Of a DNA stretch of 64,000 nt, positions 11,514-22,060 are shown in pieces; the stretch's first letter is position 1, and every line of letters starts with the position of its first letter. The notes beneath the pieces were generated by a model, which did no database searches, had not been told where the DNA came from, and saw only the letters and a program-made list of their open reading frames with translations. Source of the stretch: Thermodesulfovibrio sp. (lineage in GTDB: Bacteria; Nitrospirota; Thermodesulfovibrionia; Thermodesulfovibrionales; Thermodesulfovibrionaceae); assembly GCA_025057595.1 (NCBI GenBank), contig JANXBK010000005.1:1-64000 (forward strand), in the 5' to 3' direction. Position numbers and translations under genes: made by a program.

Positions 11514-12452
11514 ATGAAATTTACTGCAGCCTATTTAAAACTTAATGATAGCGATTTTAAACAGAAGATTGAGCAAGCCTTTGATGTGATTAAGGAATGT
11601 AGTCTATGTCCAAGAAACTGTAAAGTGGACAGAATCTCTGGTGAGAAAGGATTCTGTAAAGTCCTTGATAAACCCTATGTTTCAAGTTGGGGACCTCATT
11701 TTGGTGAAGAAGCTCCGCTTGTTGGAAGATATGGTTCAGGAACTATATTTTTTGGTTACTGTAATCTCGCCTGTGTTTATTGCCAGAACTGGACTATAAG
11801 CCACCTTGGCGAAGGAGAAGAGATATCCTATAAAGATTTGGCAGCAGTTATGCTATTTCTTCAAAACTCAGGATGTCACAATATAAATCTTGTAACACCC
11901 ACACATCAAGTTCCTCAGATTCTTAAATCTATATATATTGCTATGCAAAATGGACTTAAACTACCTATTGTTTATAACTGTGGTGGATATGAAGCAATTG
12001 AAACACTAAAAATCCTTGACGGAGTTATAGATATCTATATGCCAGATTTCAAATATGCTGATTCTAAATTAGCAGAAAAGTATTCAAAAGTAAAAAACTA
12101 TACTGAAGTTGCAAAACAGGCTCTCAAGGAGATGCATAGACAGGTTGGTGATTTAGTAATAGATGAAAATGGAGTAGCTCAAAGAGGGCTACTTATAAGA
12201 CATCTCGTCTTGCCAAATAATATAGCAGGAACTGAAGAAGTCGTGAGATTTATTGCTGAAGAGATATCTAAAAATACTTATATAAATATTATGGATCAGT
12301 ACAGACCTTGCTGGCATGCTGATGACTATCCAGAGCTAAACAGAAGAATTACAAAAAAAGAGTTTGAAGAAGCAATAACTTTGGCTCTTAAATATGGACT
12401 TACCAGAATTGACCGTTTAATTTACTCAAAGAAATACTATATCTACCTCTAA
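11514..12452 (+). CDS. Radical SAM protein, PflA/PflX-like
   Basis: GYCNLACVYCQNW (CxxxCxxC); CSLCPRNCKVDRISGEKGFC N-terminal cysteine motif. Confidence 0.9.
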   Translation: MKFTAAYLKLNDSDFKQKIEQAFDVIKECSLCPRNCKVDRISGEKGFCKVLDKPYVSSWGPHFGEEAPLVGRYGSGTIFFGYCNLACVYCQNWTISHLGEGEEISYKDLAAVMLFLQNSGCHNINLVTPTHQVPQILKSIYIAMQNGLKLPIVYNCGGYEAIETLKILDGVIDIYMPDFKYADSKLAEKYSKVKNYTEVAKQALKEMHRQVGDLVIDENGVAQRGLLIRHLVLPNNIAGTEEVVRFIAEEISKNTYINIMDQYRPCWHADDYPELNRRITKKEFEEAITLALKYGLTRIDRLIYSKKYYIYL

Positions 12453-12905
12453 AGTTTCAAAACTTACTAGCATCACTGTTGCTTTGCCATAAAGCCATCC
12501 ACAAGCCTCACCAGGATTCAAAATTAAAGTATTGTTTATAAATCTTTTGTCTACCTCATGTATATGTCCGTAAACAATAATATCGTATTTACCCGATTGA
12601 GCAAGAGCTTCAACTGCTTGTGGTTCATGCATAAGTGCTACCCTTCTTTCATAAATCTCAAGTTCTCTAATCTGATTTTGAATTCTTTCTCCATATAATT
12701 TTTTTAAAAGAACTTTATCACCATCATTGTTACCAAATACACCGTAAAACTCACCTTCAAAATCTTTGAAAACCCTCCATGTAAAAGGAGAGACATAATC
12801 ACCAGCATGAAGAACTACTTTAACATTATTTTCTTTGAATATTTTTAGTGCTTTTCTAATATTATCCATATGATCATGAGTATCAGAGATAACTCCTACT
12901 AACAT
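12426..12905 (-). CDS. YfcE/MJ0936-family metallophosphoesterase
   Basis: GVISDTHDHMDNI, HAGDYVSPFTW, GNNDGD, YGHIHEVDKRF. Confidence 0.9.
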   Translation of the reverse strand: MLVGVISDTHDHMDNIRKALKIFKENNVKVVLHAGDYVSPFTWRVFKDFEGEFYGVFGNNDGDKVLLKKLYGERIQNQIRELEIYERRVALMHEPQAVEALAQSGKYDIIVYGHIHEVDKRFINNTLILNPGEACGWLYGKATVMLVSFETLEVDIVFL

Positions 12906-13608
12906 CTTTCTCCTCCAGTATTGTTATTAAAATTTTTCCAAAAGGTCTTTCCTGAAAGGCTTTTGCTACTCTTATTTTGATTAACTCAAGAAGTGCAATA
13001 AAAGTAACTATAATTTCCATCTTACTGGTATTTTCCTTGAATATTTCATCAAAAATTATAGTTCCCTTTTCCTTTATAATTTTTATAAGCTCCTTTATCT
13101 TATCTTCTACTTTTATTGTTTCCTTTGGAAGGTAAATTTTTGGCTCAGGCTTTTGAAGAACTCTTTTAAGAGCTGTAATTAAATCATATATACTAAGCTC
13201 ATCTATTAAAAAATCTTCCTCTGATTTATTCTTTCTTGGAAATGCCTGTGACCATATTTGATATTTTTCTTTAAGATATTGAGAAGCTTCTTTAAACTTT
13301 TGATATTCAATAAGCTGATTTACAAGTTGTTGCCTTGGATCTTCCTGCATAACTTCGCTTTGTCTTTGTGGTAAAAGCATTTTAGATTTTATATAAATTA
13401 ATGTAGCCGCCATTACTAAAAATTCAGAAGCTACTTCGTCGAACTCTTTTATAACCTCAAGATACTCAAGATATTGTTTTGTGATTAAAGCAATAGGAAT
13501 ATCATAGATGTCTACTTTATTCTGTTTAATTAAATGTAAGAGAAGATTAAGAGGACCCTCAAAAACTGGTAAAGATACTCTAATATCCATTTGTTTATAT
13601 TTTAGCAC
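12883..13608 (-). CDS. scpA: Segregation and condensation protein A
   Basis: VSLPVFEGPLNLLLHLIKQNKVDIYDIPIALITKQYLEYL; C-terminal FIALLELIKIRVAKAFQ. Confidence 0.92.
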   Translation of the reverse strand: MLKYKQMDIRVSLPVFEGPLNLLLHLIKQNKVDIYDIPIALITKQYLEYLEVIKEFDEVASEFLVMAATLIYIKSKMLLPQRQSEVMQEDPRQQLVNQLIEYQKFKEASQYLKEKYQIWSQAFPRKNKSEEDFLIDELSIYDLITALKRVLQKPEPKIYLPKETIKVEDKIKELIKIIKEKGTIIFDEIFKENTSKMEIIVTFIALLELIKIRVAKAFQERPFGKILITILEEKDVSRSYL

Positions 13609-13626
13609 TTTTTAGTATAATGAAAT

Positions 13627-14862
13627 ATGCTTGACAAAAAATATCTTTCAGTAGAAGAAGCAGTTGAATTAATTCTTAAAAACATAAATTTTCGCTGTCT
13701 TCAACCTGAAACAGTCCCAATTGAGCTAGCCTACGGAAGAGTAACTTATGAAGATATCATTGCTCCAGAAGACTTACCAGGATTTAACCGTTGTACAGTT
13801 GATGGCTTTGCTGTAAAATCCTCTGATACATTTGGTGCTAAAGAGACTTCACCTCGATATCTTACTTTAAAAGGAGAGATTCCTATGGGTGAGCCCCCTT
13901 GTTTTTCTATTACTTCAGGAGAGACAGCAGCTATCTCCACTGGAGGAATGCTACCTGAGGGTGCAGATGCGGTGGTAATGCTTGAGCATGTTAATGTAGT
14001 GTCTAAAGATTTAGTAGAGATTTTAAAAGCTGTCAGTCCTGGCGAAAATATTATTTTTAAAGACGAAGACATTAAGAAAGGAGAGATTGTAATATCCGCA
14101 GGGCACAGACTTAAACCTCACGATATAGGAGCACTTGCTGGATTAGGAATAAAGGAGATTAGAGTCGTTAAAAAGCCCACTGTATCTATAATTCTTACAG
14201 GAGATGAAATAATCCCGCATACTTATCCAGCTATGCCAGGAAAAGTGAGAGATATAAACTCTTTTATCCTTGAGGGAGTTTTAATACATTCAGGAGCATC
14301 TGCCTTAAAAATGGGAATTGTTAAAGATGACTATCATGAGATAAAAGGATTAGTTAATAAAGCTTTTGAAATAAGCGACATAGTTATCATTACTGGAGGA
14401 ACAAGTGCAGGAATTAGGGATTTGACTGCTAAAATTATAGATGAAATTGGTACTCCAGGTGTACTATTTCATGGAGTCTCAATAAAACCTGGAAAACCTA
14501 TAATTGGTGGAGTCTGTAGTGGCAAGCCAGTTTTTGGACTACCAGGACATCCTGTAGCAGTCTACATATGTTTTGAACTTTTTGTAAAACCTGCAATTGA
14601 AAAGATGCTTGGATTGTCCGATAAAAACTTTAAAAAAACAGTAAAAGCAATACTTACAAGAAGTATCTCATCACAACCGGGAAGACAAGATTTTATAAGA
14701 GTTTATCTGGAAAAGAAGGAAGAAAAAATACTTGCAACACCACTTTTAAGCAAATCAGGGTTAATTATGAGCCTTGTTAAAGCTGATGGTATATTAAGAA
14801 TTCCAGCTTCATTACTTGGTTTTGAGGAAGGAGAAGAAATTACTGTAGAGATAATCGATTAA
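13627..14862 (+). CDS. moeA: Molybdopterin molybdotransferase
   Basis: FNRCTVDGFAVKSSDT, GEIPMG, ISTGGMLPEGADAVVMLEH, ITGGTSAG, KPGKPIIGG, GLPGHPVAV. Confidence 0.95.
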   Translation: MLDKKYLSVEEAVELILKNINFRCLQPETVPIELAYGRVTYEDIIAPEDLPGFNRCTVDGFAVKSSDTFGAKETSPRYLTLKGEIPMGEPPCFSITSGETAAISTGGMLPEGADAVVMLEHVNVVSKDLVEILKAVSPGENIIFKDEDIKKGEIVISAGHRLKPHDIGALAGLGIKEIRVVKKPTVSIILTGDEIIPHTYPAMPGKVRDINSFILEGVLIHSGASALKMGIVKDDYHEIKGLVNKAFEISDIVIITGGTSAGIRDLTAKIIDEIGTPGVLFHGVSIKPGKPIIGGVCSGKPVFGLPGHPVAVYICFELFVKPAIEKMLGLSDKNFKKTVKAILTRSISSQPGRQDFIRVYLEKKEEKILATPLLSKSGLIMSLVKADGILRIPASLLGFEEGEEITVEIID

Positions 14863-15731
14863 AAAAGTGCCGACCATTTTATAGATTCTTTGTAAGAGAT
14901 AGGACTTCTGCCAAGTATATCTTCTGTTGTCAAACTTTCATTATATCCACATATGTTGTCCCTCCACATCATAAGATACTGCTGAGGAGCAAATATTTTA
15001 AGTAGCATTTTGGGAAAAGGAAAAAATAAGACATTTTTGCCAAGAACTTTTACAAAATCTCTTATTAAACTATTAAATTTTACTTTTTCATCACCACATA
15101 GCTCAAAAATTGCATTTTTTTCATATGTAAGAGCATTAACAAAGCTTTCTGCCACATCTCTAACATCAATCGGTTGGAAGCTATAGTTTCCAAAATCTGG
15201 AAATAGTAAAAAAGGAGTCCTTTTTAATAGGGGTTTAAGTTTTATAAAAAGTAGCTGCTCAGGGCCAATTATGAAAGAAGGACGTAAAATGACATAAGGA
15301 AGTCCACTTTCAATTAATTTTTTTTCTGCTTTAAGTTTTGTTATATGATACTGAGAAGGTGCTTTTTCATCAACTCCTAAAGCACTCATATGAACAACTT
15401 TTTTAGGAGAGAAATCCTTCAGCAAATCATAAAGCTGTTTTGAGTATTCATAATGAACTTTTTCAAAAGTAACACCCTTTGATCTATTTTCTTGAATTAT
15501 ACCGATAAGATGAATTACATATTCAGGATCTATTTCTTTTAGAATTTTTAAAAGATTATTTTTATCTGTAAAATCCTCTACCACGTATATCCTTACTGAC
15601 TGACCATATAAAACTTTAGCTTTGCTGGGATTTCTAACTAAAAGATAAATCTCCAAACCTTTTTTTAAAGCTGCATTAACTACATATCTTCCTACAAAAC
15701 CAGTTGAACCTGTAATAAGCAGTTTAGACAT
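14859..15731 (-). CDS. NAD(P)-binding SDR/NDUFA9-like epimerase
   Basis: LLITGSTGFVGRYVV; HLIGIIQENRSKGVTFEKVHYEY; YHITKLKAE. Confidence 0.85.
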   Translation of the reverse strand: MSKLLITGSTGFVGRYVVNAALKKGLEIYLLVRNPSKAKVLYGQSVRIYVVEDFTDKNNLLKILKEIDPEYVIHLIGIIQENRSKGVTFEKVHYEYSKQLYDLLKDFSPKKVVHMSALGVDEKAPSQYHITKLKAEKKLIESGLPYVILRPSFIIGPEQLLFIKLKPLLKRTPFLLFPDFGNYSFQPIDVRDVAESFVNALTYEKNAIFELCGDEKVKFNSLIRDFVKVLGKNVLFFPFPKMLLKIFAPQQYLMMWRDNICGYNESLTTEDILGRSPISYKESIKWSALF

Positions 15732-15748
15732 TAATTAATTATATCAGA

Positions 15749-15771
15749 AGGAGGGAGAAAAACTCCCTCCT
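15749..15771 (-). terminator. Strong hairpin between hsp20 and the epimerase gene (no clean U-tract)
   Basis: Inverted repeat aGGAGGGAG-aaaaa-CTCCCTCCt. Confidence 0.45.
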
Positions 15772-15779
15772 CAATAAAT

Positions 15780-16253
15780 TTATTCAATCTGAAGCTTCCT
15801 CTCCTTTGCTTTTGCTTGTTCAGTCTTTGGAATTCTTATCTCAAGTATACCATTTTCAAATTTTGCTTTAGCCTTATCTGTTTGAACCTCCAGAGGAAGT
15901 CTAAATGTTCTTGAGAAAGAACCATAAGAGCGTTCATAACGGAAGTAGTTTTTCTCTTCTACTTTTTCTTCTTTCTTTTTCTCACCAGAGATTGTTATAT
16001 AGTCATCCGTAAGTTTAACCTCAATATCTTCTTTCTTAAGACCAGGAAGCTCAGCTTTAACAACTAAATCATCTCCCTCCTCATAAATATCCACTGCGGG
16101 TGATACAACCTCCTCCTTTAACCTTGGAACTAATGATCGAAATAGAGAAAAAGGTCTTTTCATAAACTCATCAAATAGACGATCAATCTCTTCAAATGGA
16201 GAAAGAAAAGTAGATTCAATTTTTGTTAAATCTCTTACATCTTTCTTTGGCAT
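15780..16253 (-). CDS. Hsp20/alpha-crystallin small heat-shock protein
   Basis: VDIYEEGDDLVVKAELPGLKKEDIEVKL...FENGILEIRIPK. Confidence 0.95.
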   Translation of the reverse strand: MPKKDVRDLTKIESTFLSPFEEIDRLFDEFMKRPFSLFRSLVPRLKEEVVSPAVDIYEEGDDLVVKAELPGLKKEDIEVKLTDDYITISGEKKKEEKVEEKNYFRYERSYGSFSRTFRLPLEVQTDKAKAKFENGILEIRIPKTEQAKAKERKLQIE

Positions 16254-16288
16254 GGTTACACCTCCTGTATTGATATAATTTATTATAA

Positions 16289-16317
16289 TATTAACTTAAA
16301 AAATATTATTTTGTCAA
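16289..16317 (-). promoter_or_regulatory. Promoter of hsp20 (TTGACA-17-TTAATA)
   Basis: TTGACA at 16317-16312 and TTAATA at 16294-16289 on the minus strand, 17-bp spacer. Confidence 0.6.
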
Positions 16318-16408
16318 GTTTTTCACAAAAAATTTTTATACAATTTATATCAACTTTTAGAATAAAAATTTATTGCTATACTCTTTTTTTGTTTGTTAAT
16401 ATAAAAAA

Positions 16409-17407
16409 ATGAAACTTTGGAAGACTTTAGTTTTAGTATTTTGTTTTTACTTTATTTTTTTAGGAATCTACATAACAATTCAACTTCTAAAACCTGTAGG
16501 AGTCAAAAAAACAGAGGAAGTCTATATTGCGAAGGGAACAAGTTTTTCAGGTATAGCAAATACTCTTAAAGAAAGAGGATTAATAAGGGATGAAAAGATA
16601 TTTATAATTGTAGGCAAAATTTCAGGAGTAGAAAGAAAAGCAAGAGCCGGATACTATGTTATCACTCCAGATATGAAAGTTTTAGATATACTAAAAAAAC
16701 TACTTAAAGGTAAAGTAGTTGAGTACGTAGTAACTGTTTTGCCTGGCGACAGTCTTTATGAGATTTTTGATAAGCTTTCAAATATAAATCAAGAGTTTAA
16801 GGAGAATTTTTGGACAGTGATAAAAGACAAAGAGTTCTTAAAAGCTCTAAATGTTGATGCTCCCTCATTAGAAGGCTATATTTATCCTGATACCTACATA
16901 TTCCCAAAAGGAATGAAAATTGAAGAAGTATTAGAAATTATGGTTAAAAGAATGTGGAGTGTTTATGATGAAAATTTAAGAAGACAGACAAAAGAAAAAG
17001 GATTCACAGCAAATCAAATTTTAACGCTTGCCTCCATTATTGAAAAAGAAGCTAAAGTTGAGGAAGAAAAGCCACTTATTTCAGCAGTATATCACAATAG
17101 ACTTAAATTAGGTATGCCGCTTCAAGCTGATCCAACAGCAATATATGGAGTTAAAAGATTTAAGGAAGGAGTCAGTAAAAAAGATTTAAAAAACAAAACT
17201 CCCTATAACACTTATATAATAAGAGGACTGCCTCCAGGACCGATAGCCTCGCCTTCCAAAAGCTCGATAGTTGCAGCCTTAAATCCTGCAAAGGTCTCTT
17301 ATCTTTATTTTGTCTCAAAAGGTGATGGCACTCATGAGTTTTCAGCTGACTACAAAAGTCATATTTTAGCAATAAATAAAATTAAAAAATACTCTAATGA
17401 ATATTGA
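16409..17407 (+). CDS. mltG: Endolytic transglycosylase MltG
   Basis: LASIIEKEAKVEEEKPLISAVYHNRLKLGMPLQADPTAIYG; NTYIIRGLPPGPIASPS. Confidence 0.96.
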   Translation: MKLWKTLVLVFCFYFIFLGIYITIQLLKPVGVKKTEEVYIAKGTSFSGIANTLKERGLIRDEKIFIIVGKISGVERKARAGYYVITPDMKVLDILKKLLKGKVVEYVVTVLPGDSLYEIFDKLSNINQEFKENFWTVIKDKEFLKALNVDAPSLEGYIYPDTYIFPKGMKIEEVLEIMVKRMWSVYDENLRRQTKEKGFTANQILTLASIIEKEAKVEEEKPLISAVYHNRLKLGMPLQADPTAIYGVKRFKEGVSKKDLKNKTPYNTYIIRGLPPGPIASPSKSSIVAALNPAKVSYLYFVSKGDGTHEFSADYKSHILAINKIKKYSNEY

Positions 17408-18458
17408 GAGAAAAAAAACAAGAAAAATCTATATTGGAGGCGTGCCAATAGGTGGTGGAGAACCTATTGTGGTTCAATCAATGACAAAAACTGATACACG
17501 AAATATTAATGCTACAGTAAGACAGATAAAACTACTTGAGAGGGAAGGATGCAAAATTGTTAGAGTAGCAGTGCCTGATATGCAAGCAGCAAAAGCAATA
17601 GGAGATATTAAAAAAAGAATAAATATTCCTCTTGTAGCAGATATTCACTTTAATTGGAGACTTGCTGTAGAAGCTATTAAACAAGGAGTTGATGCTCTAA
17701 GAATTAATCCTGGAAATATAGGCGACAAAGAAAAGGTAAAAGAAATTGTTAAAAGAGCAAAAGAAAAGGGAATACCAATAAGAGTAGGAGTTAATGCCGG
17801 TTCTTTACCAAAGGATATATTAAAGAAATACGGACATCCTGTAGCTCAAGCAATGGTTGAGGCTGCGGAAAGACACATAAATATACTAAATGAGCTTGAT
17901 TTTTATGATATAAAAGTTTCACTTAAAGCTTCTGATGTTTGGAAAACTATAGAGGCATATAGACTCTTCAGTAGCAAATACGATTATCCACTTCATGTAG
18001 GAATAACAGAAACAGGACCAGTACCTCAAGGAGTTGTAAAAAGTTCAATAGGAATAGGATTACTACTTATGGAAGGAATAGGAGATACAATTAGAGTTTC
18101 TCTAACTGAGTCACCTGTTGTTGAGGTAAAAGTTGCTTATGAGATTCTAAGAGTATTAGGAATAATAAAGAAAGGTCCTGAGATAATAAGTTGTCCTACA
18201 TGCGGCAGATGTGAGATAAATATAAAAAAAATGGTACATCAAGTACAAAAAGCCTTAAAAACTATTAGTAAACCAATAACAGTTGCGGTTATGGGATGCT
18301 CCGTCAATGGACCCGGTGAAGCAAAAGAAGCAGATTTTGGTCTGGCAGGAGGCAAAGGACATGGAGTAATCTTTGTAAAAGGTAAGATTGTAAAAACATT
18401 AAAAGAAGACAAACTTATAGAAGCTTTAGTAGAGGAGATTAAAAGAGAAACTTGCTAA
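17397..18458 (+). CDS. ispG: 4-hydroxy-3-methylbut-2-enyl diphosphate synthase (IspG)
   Basis: PIVVQSMTKTDTRN; SCPTCGRCEIN; VMGCSVNGPGEAKEADFG. Confidence 0.97.
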   Translation: MNIERKKTRKIYIGGVPIGGGEPIVVQSMTKTDTRNINATVRQIKLLEREGCKIVRVAVPDMQAAKAIGDIKKRINIPLVADIHFNWRLAVEAIKQGVDALRINPGNIGDKEKVKEIVKRAKEKGIPIRVGVNAGSLPKDILKKYGHPVAQAMVEAAERHINILNELDFYDIKVSLKASDVWKTIEAYRLFSSKYDYPLHVGITETGPVPQGVVKSSIGIGLLLMEGIGDTIRVSLTESPVVEVKVAYEILRVLGIIKKGPEIISCPTCGRCEINIKKMVHQVQKALKTISKPITVAVMGCSVNGPGEAKEADFGLAGGKGHGVIFVKGKIVKTLKEDKLIEALVEEIKRETC

Positions 18459-18508
18459 AAATTTCTACTTCCAGATAAAATTTTAATATATTTTCATAGG
18501 AGGTAAAG

Positions 18509-18709
18509 ATGAAAAAAGGTATTCATCCTGCATATAAAGAAGCAAAGGTTATTTGTGCCTGCGGTGAGACTTTTACTACAAGATCCACAAAACCAATAAT
18601 AAAAGTTGATATCTGCTCAAAGTGTCATCCTTTTTATACAGGTAAACAAAAGATTGTAGACACTGAAGGAAGAGTTGAAAAATTTATGAAAAAATACGAA
18701 AAGAAGTAG
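18509..18709 (+). CDS. rpmE: 50S ribosomal protein L31 (Zn-ribbon type)
   Basis: [27 protein letters not shown]...[13 protein letters not shown]. Confidence 0.97.
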   Translation: MKKGIHPAYKEAKVICACGETFTTRSTKPIIKVDICSKCHPFYTGKQKIVDTEGRVEKFMKKYEKK

Positions 18710-18735
18710 AGTTTAGTTTTTTACCTTATTAAATC

Positions 18736-18769
18736 GGGGTTAGATTTTATCTTCTAACCCCATTTTTTT
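18736..18769 (+). terminator. Rho-independent terminator after rpmE
   Basis: GGGGTTAGA-loop-TCTAACCCC followed by aTTTTTTT. Confidence 0.9.
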
Positions 18770-18779
18770 GGATGATTAT

Positions 18780-19649
18780 ATGAAAAACATAGGTGGCCAA
18801 GCAGTTATAGAAGGAGTATTATTTAGATCTCAACAAGGATGGGCCGTAGCAGTAAGAAGCCCAGAGGGAGATATTGTTTTAAAATCAGAGAAAATTAAAA
18901 AAGGAAGTAAATTGACAAAAATACCTCTTATTAGAGGATTTTTTATATTAATAGATGCTGTCTGTCTTGGTATTAGAGCAATTAATTTTAGTAGCCAAGT
19001 AGCATTTAGAGAGAAAAAAACAAATCCTTTAAGCTTTATTTTGTCCTTATTTTTTGCGATCCTATTTGGTATAGCTTTGTTTATTCTTTTGCCTCTTTAT
19101 GCAACAAAGTTTATCGGCAGTGTTTTTGATTTAATTCTATTAAATACTTTTGTTTTTAATTTTTTTGATGGTTTAATTAGAGTTTTAATTTTTATAGTTT
19201 ATGTATATTTGGTAAGTTTATATCCCTACATGAAAAGAGTTTTTCAGTATCATGGAGCAGAACATAAGGTAATTAATGCTTTTGAGGCAGGAGAGATTCT
19301 CAATAAAGACTTTGTAAAGAGATACTCAAGATTTCATATCAGATGTGGCACAAGTTTTATTTTTATAGTCTTAGTTGTAAGTATTTTAGTTTTCTCTTTA
19401 ATCCCATCCTCCTGGAGCTTTCCACTTAAAGCTTTATCAAGAATTATTCTCCTGCCTACAATTGCTGGAATTTCCTATGAGCTACTGAGATTAATGTCAA
19501 AATGGCGTGACTCTCTATTAGTTAAAGTTTTTGCACTCCCGGGTCTTTTATTTCAAAAAATTACTACTCGTGAACCAGATGATACTCAAATTGAGGTTGC
19601 CTTAGAGTCTTTAAAAGAGGTTTTAAAACTGTCAGGAGGAAAAATATGA
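18780..19649 (+). CDS. DUF1385 / YqhQ-like membrane protein
   Basis: [40 protein letters not shown] track uses an upstream TTG at 18768 that lies in the terminator tail, ATG at 18780 preferred. Confidence 0.88.
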   Translation: MKNIGGQAVIEGVLFRSQQGWAVAVRSPEGDIVLKSEKIKKGSKLTKIPLIRGFFILIDAVCLGIRAINFSSQVAFREKKTNPLSFILSLFFAILFGIALFILLPLYATKFIGSVFDLILLNTFVFNFFDGLIRVLIFIVYVYLVSLYPYMKRVFQYHGAEHKVINAFEAGEILNKDFVKRYSRFHIRCGTSFIFIVLVVSILVFSLIPSSWSFPLKALSRIILLPTIAGISYELLRLMSKWRDSLLVKVFALPGLLFQKITTREPDDTQIEVALESLKEVLKLSGGKI

Positions 19650-20707
19650 TAGAGAAATTAGTTGAAGTTGAAAATAAATATGAAAAAATAACACAAGCAC
19701 TAATGGACCCTAAAGTTCTTGCAAATAAAGATGAATTTGCAAAGCTTTCAAAAGAGCAAGCTGAGCTTGAGCCATTAGTTATGAAATTCAGAGAATACAA
19801 AAAAATTCTTACTCAGATTGAAGAAGTAGAGGAAATACTAAGAAGTGGTGACGGAGATCTAAGAGAACTTGCTGAGGAAGAGCTTCAGAGGTTAAAAAAG
19901 ATAAAACCACAAATAGAACAGGAACTAAAAATTCTGCTCCTTCCAAAAGATCCAAGAGACGACAAAAATGTAATTCTTGAAATAAGAGCAGGAGCAGGTG
20001 GTGAAGAAGCAGCACTCTTTGCTGCTGATCTATTTAGAATGTACTTTAAATATGCTGAATCAAAGGGATGGAAAGTTGAAGTAATAGATAGCCATTCAAC
20101 AGGACTTGGTGGTTTTAAGGAGATAATTGCTACGATTTCAGGCAAAGGTGCTTTCAGTAGACTCAAATATGAAAGTGGTGTTCATCGCGTTCAAAGAATT
20201 CCAATAACCGAAGCCTCGGGAAGAATTCATACATCCACTGCAACAGTAGCAGTGCTTCCTGAAGCAGAAGAGATAGATATAAAGATCGATGAAAAAGATT
20301 TAAGAATCGATACCTTTTGCTCCTCAGGCCCAGGTGGACAGTCTGTGAATACTGCCTACTCTGCTGTAAGAATTGTCCATATTCCAACAGGTATTACAGT
20401 TCAATGTCAAGATGAAAGATCTCAGTTAAAAAATAAAGAGAAAGCAATGAAAGTGTTAAGAGCAAGACTACTTGAGTTAGAAAGACAAAAAAAAGAAGCT
20501 GAAAGAGCACAAGAAAGAAGGCAACAAGTTGGAACCGCGGAAAGAAGTGAAAGAATTAGAACTTATAACTTTCCTCAAAACAGAGTCACTGATCACAGAA
20601 TCAATTTAACTCTTTATAAACTTGGACAGATTCTTAATGGTGAGCTCGATGAAGTCATTGATTCACTAATAGCTTATTTTCAAGCAGAAAAATTAAAGGA
20701 GATGTGA
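19646..20707 (+). CDS. prfA: Peptide chain release factor 1
   Basis: GGQ motif [23 protein letters not shown]-region; conserved C-terminus. Confidence 0.97.
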   Translation: MIEKLVEVENKYEKITQALMDPKVLANKDEFAKLSKEQAELEPLVMKFREYKKILTQIEEVEEILRSGDGDLRELAEEELQRLKKIKPQIEQELKILLLPKDPRDDKNVILEIRAGAGGEEAALFAADLFRMYFKYAESKGWKVEVIDSHSTGLGGFKEIIATISGKGAFSRLKYESGVHRVQRIPITEASGRIHTSTATVAVLPEAEEIDIKIDEKDLRIDTFCSSGPGGQSVNTAYSAVRIVHIPTGITVQCQDERSQLKNKEKAMKVLRARLLELERQKKEAERAQERRQQVGTAERSERIRTYNFPQNRVTDHRINLTLYKLGQILNGELDEVIDSLIAYFQAEKLKEM

Positions 20708-21543
20708 AAGCTTTAGACAAATATAGAGAAATTTTTTTAATTCTTAAAAGTAAAGACTTTGATTTCCCAGAAAAACAAGCAGAAGAAATCTTATCATATG
20801 TTCTGAAAATCAAAAAATCACAACTTTATACTATAAATCCTGAAATAACTAAAGAAGAAGAAAAATTAATAAACTCAATAATCCAAAGAAGACTCAATAA
20901 TGAACCCTTACAGTATATTTTTGGCGAGTGTGAGTTTTATGGATTAAGAATAAAAGTTGGACCTGGAGTTTTAATTCCAAGACCTGAAACAGAAATTTTA
21001 GTTGAAGAGGTCCTAAAAAGAAAAGAGGATATTTTAAATATAGATATAAAAATTCTTGATTTATGTACAGGCTCAGGATGCATAGCTTTAGTAATTGCTA
21101 AAAACATAGAAAACTCAGAAGTTTATGGAGTTGATATCTCCAAAAAAGCGATACTTTATGCAATGGAAAACAAAAGAATAAATAGTATTAAAAATGCTCA
21201 CTTTTTAGTGAGTGATCTGTTTAGCTCCATTAAATCTAGATTTGCTGCAATAACAGCAAATCCACCTTATATAAAATCATCAGAAATATCGCATTTACAT
21301 CCAGAAGTAAAATACTATGAGCCTTATCAGGCTTTAGACGGAGGAAAAGATGGATTAGATTTTTATAGAAAAATCATAAAGGAAGCTAAAAACTATATGT
21401 ATGAGAGTGGTTTTCTTTTTATTGAGCTTGGAATGGGACAAGCAGACCAAGTAAGAAAAATAGCAAAAAACTGTGGTTTTAGAATTCTTGAAGTTGTAAA
21501 GGATCTTGCTAATATTGATAGAGTTATGATATTAAAAAAGTAA
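20704..21543 (+). CDS. prmC: Release factor glutamine methyltransferase
   Basis: [31 protein letters not shown]. Confidence 0.95.
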   Translation: MKALDKYREIFLILKSKDFDFPEKQAEEILSYVLKIKKSQLYTINPEITKEEEKLINSIIQRRLNNEPLQYIFGECEFYGLRIKVGPGVLIPRPETEILVEEVLKRKEDILNIDIKILDLCTGSGCIALVIAKNIENSEVYGVDISKKAILYAMENKRINSIKNAHFLVSDLFSSIKSRFAAITANPPYIKSSEISHLHPEVKYYEPYQALDGGKDGLDFYRKIIKEAKNYMYESGFLFIELGMGQADQVRKIAKNCGFRILEVVKDLANIDRVMILKK

Positions 21544-21544
21544 A

Positions 21545-22060
21545 ATGATATGGGTTATCATTTTTTCTGTTATTATCTTGCCCTTAAATTTTTTAAAGGC
21601 CGAAGAATATCTAATAAATTCAGTTCCTTTTTTCCCAGCTCCTCAGTACCAATGTGGTCCAGCTTCTTTAGCTACTGTTCTTAATTTTATAGGTATAAAA
21701 ATCCATCCAGAGGAGATTGCTAAGGAAATATACAGCGAAACTGCTCGTGGAACATCTGACTTTGATATGATTCTGTATATAAAAAAATTAAATCTAAAAC
21801 CTCTTATATATAAAGGAAGTTTAGAGGATCTTAGAGAAAAGATTAAATCAAATAAACCTGTTATTGTTATGGTTGATGAGGGTTTATGGTTTTATAAAAA
21901 ATATCACTTTATGGTTGTTGTTGGTTTTACTGATGATTCCTTGATAGTTAACTCTGGACAAAAAAGACATGAAAAGATAAATAACTCAGATTTTATTAAA
22001 AAATGGAGTAAAACTAATTTTTGGACTCTTTTAGTTGAAAAAAACAAGGAGGGAATATGA
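21545..22060 (+). CDS. Secreted papain-like/C39-family cysteine peptidase
   Basis: Signal peptide; FPAPQYQCGPASLATVLNF; YHFMVVVGF; VNSG. Confidence 0.75.
   Translation: MIWVIIFSVIILPLNFLKAEEYLINSVPFFPAPQYQCGPASLATVLNFIGIKIHPEEIAKEIYSETARGTSDFDMILYIKKLNLKPLIYKGSLEDLREKIKSNKPVIVMVDEGLWFYKKYHFMVVVGFTDDSLIVNSGQKRHEKINNSDFIKKWSKTNFWTLLVEKNKEGI

Noticed and set aside
13746-14072. Antisense ORFs inside moeA, and similar ones inside prfA, tig, metG and the activase
   Set aside because: All lie in strong conserved genes on the opposite strand; no independent RBS or motif.
16254-16408. CIRCE (HrcA) site upstream of hsp20
   Set aside because: No TTAGCACTC-N9-GAGTGCTAA-like dyad; an ordinary TTGACA-17-TTAATA promoter explains the region.
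18768-18779. TTG start of the DUF1385 protein at 18768
   Set aside because: Falls in the terminator tail; the ATG at 18780 fits the conserved N-terminus ([12 protein letters not shown]).
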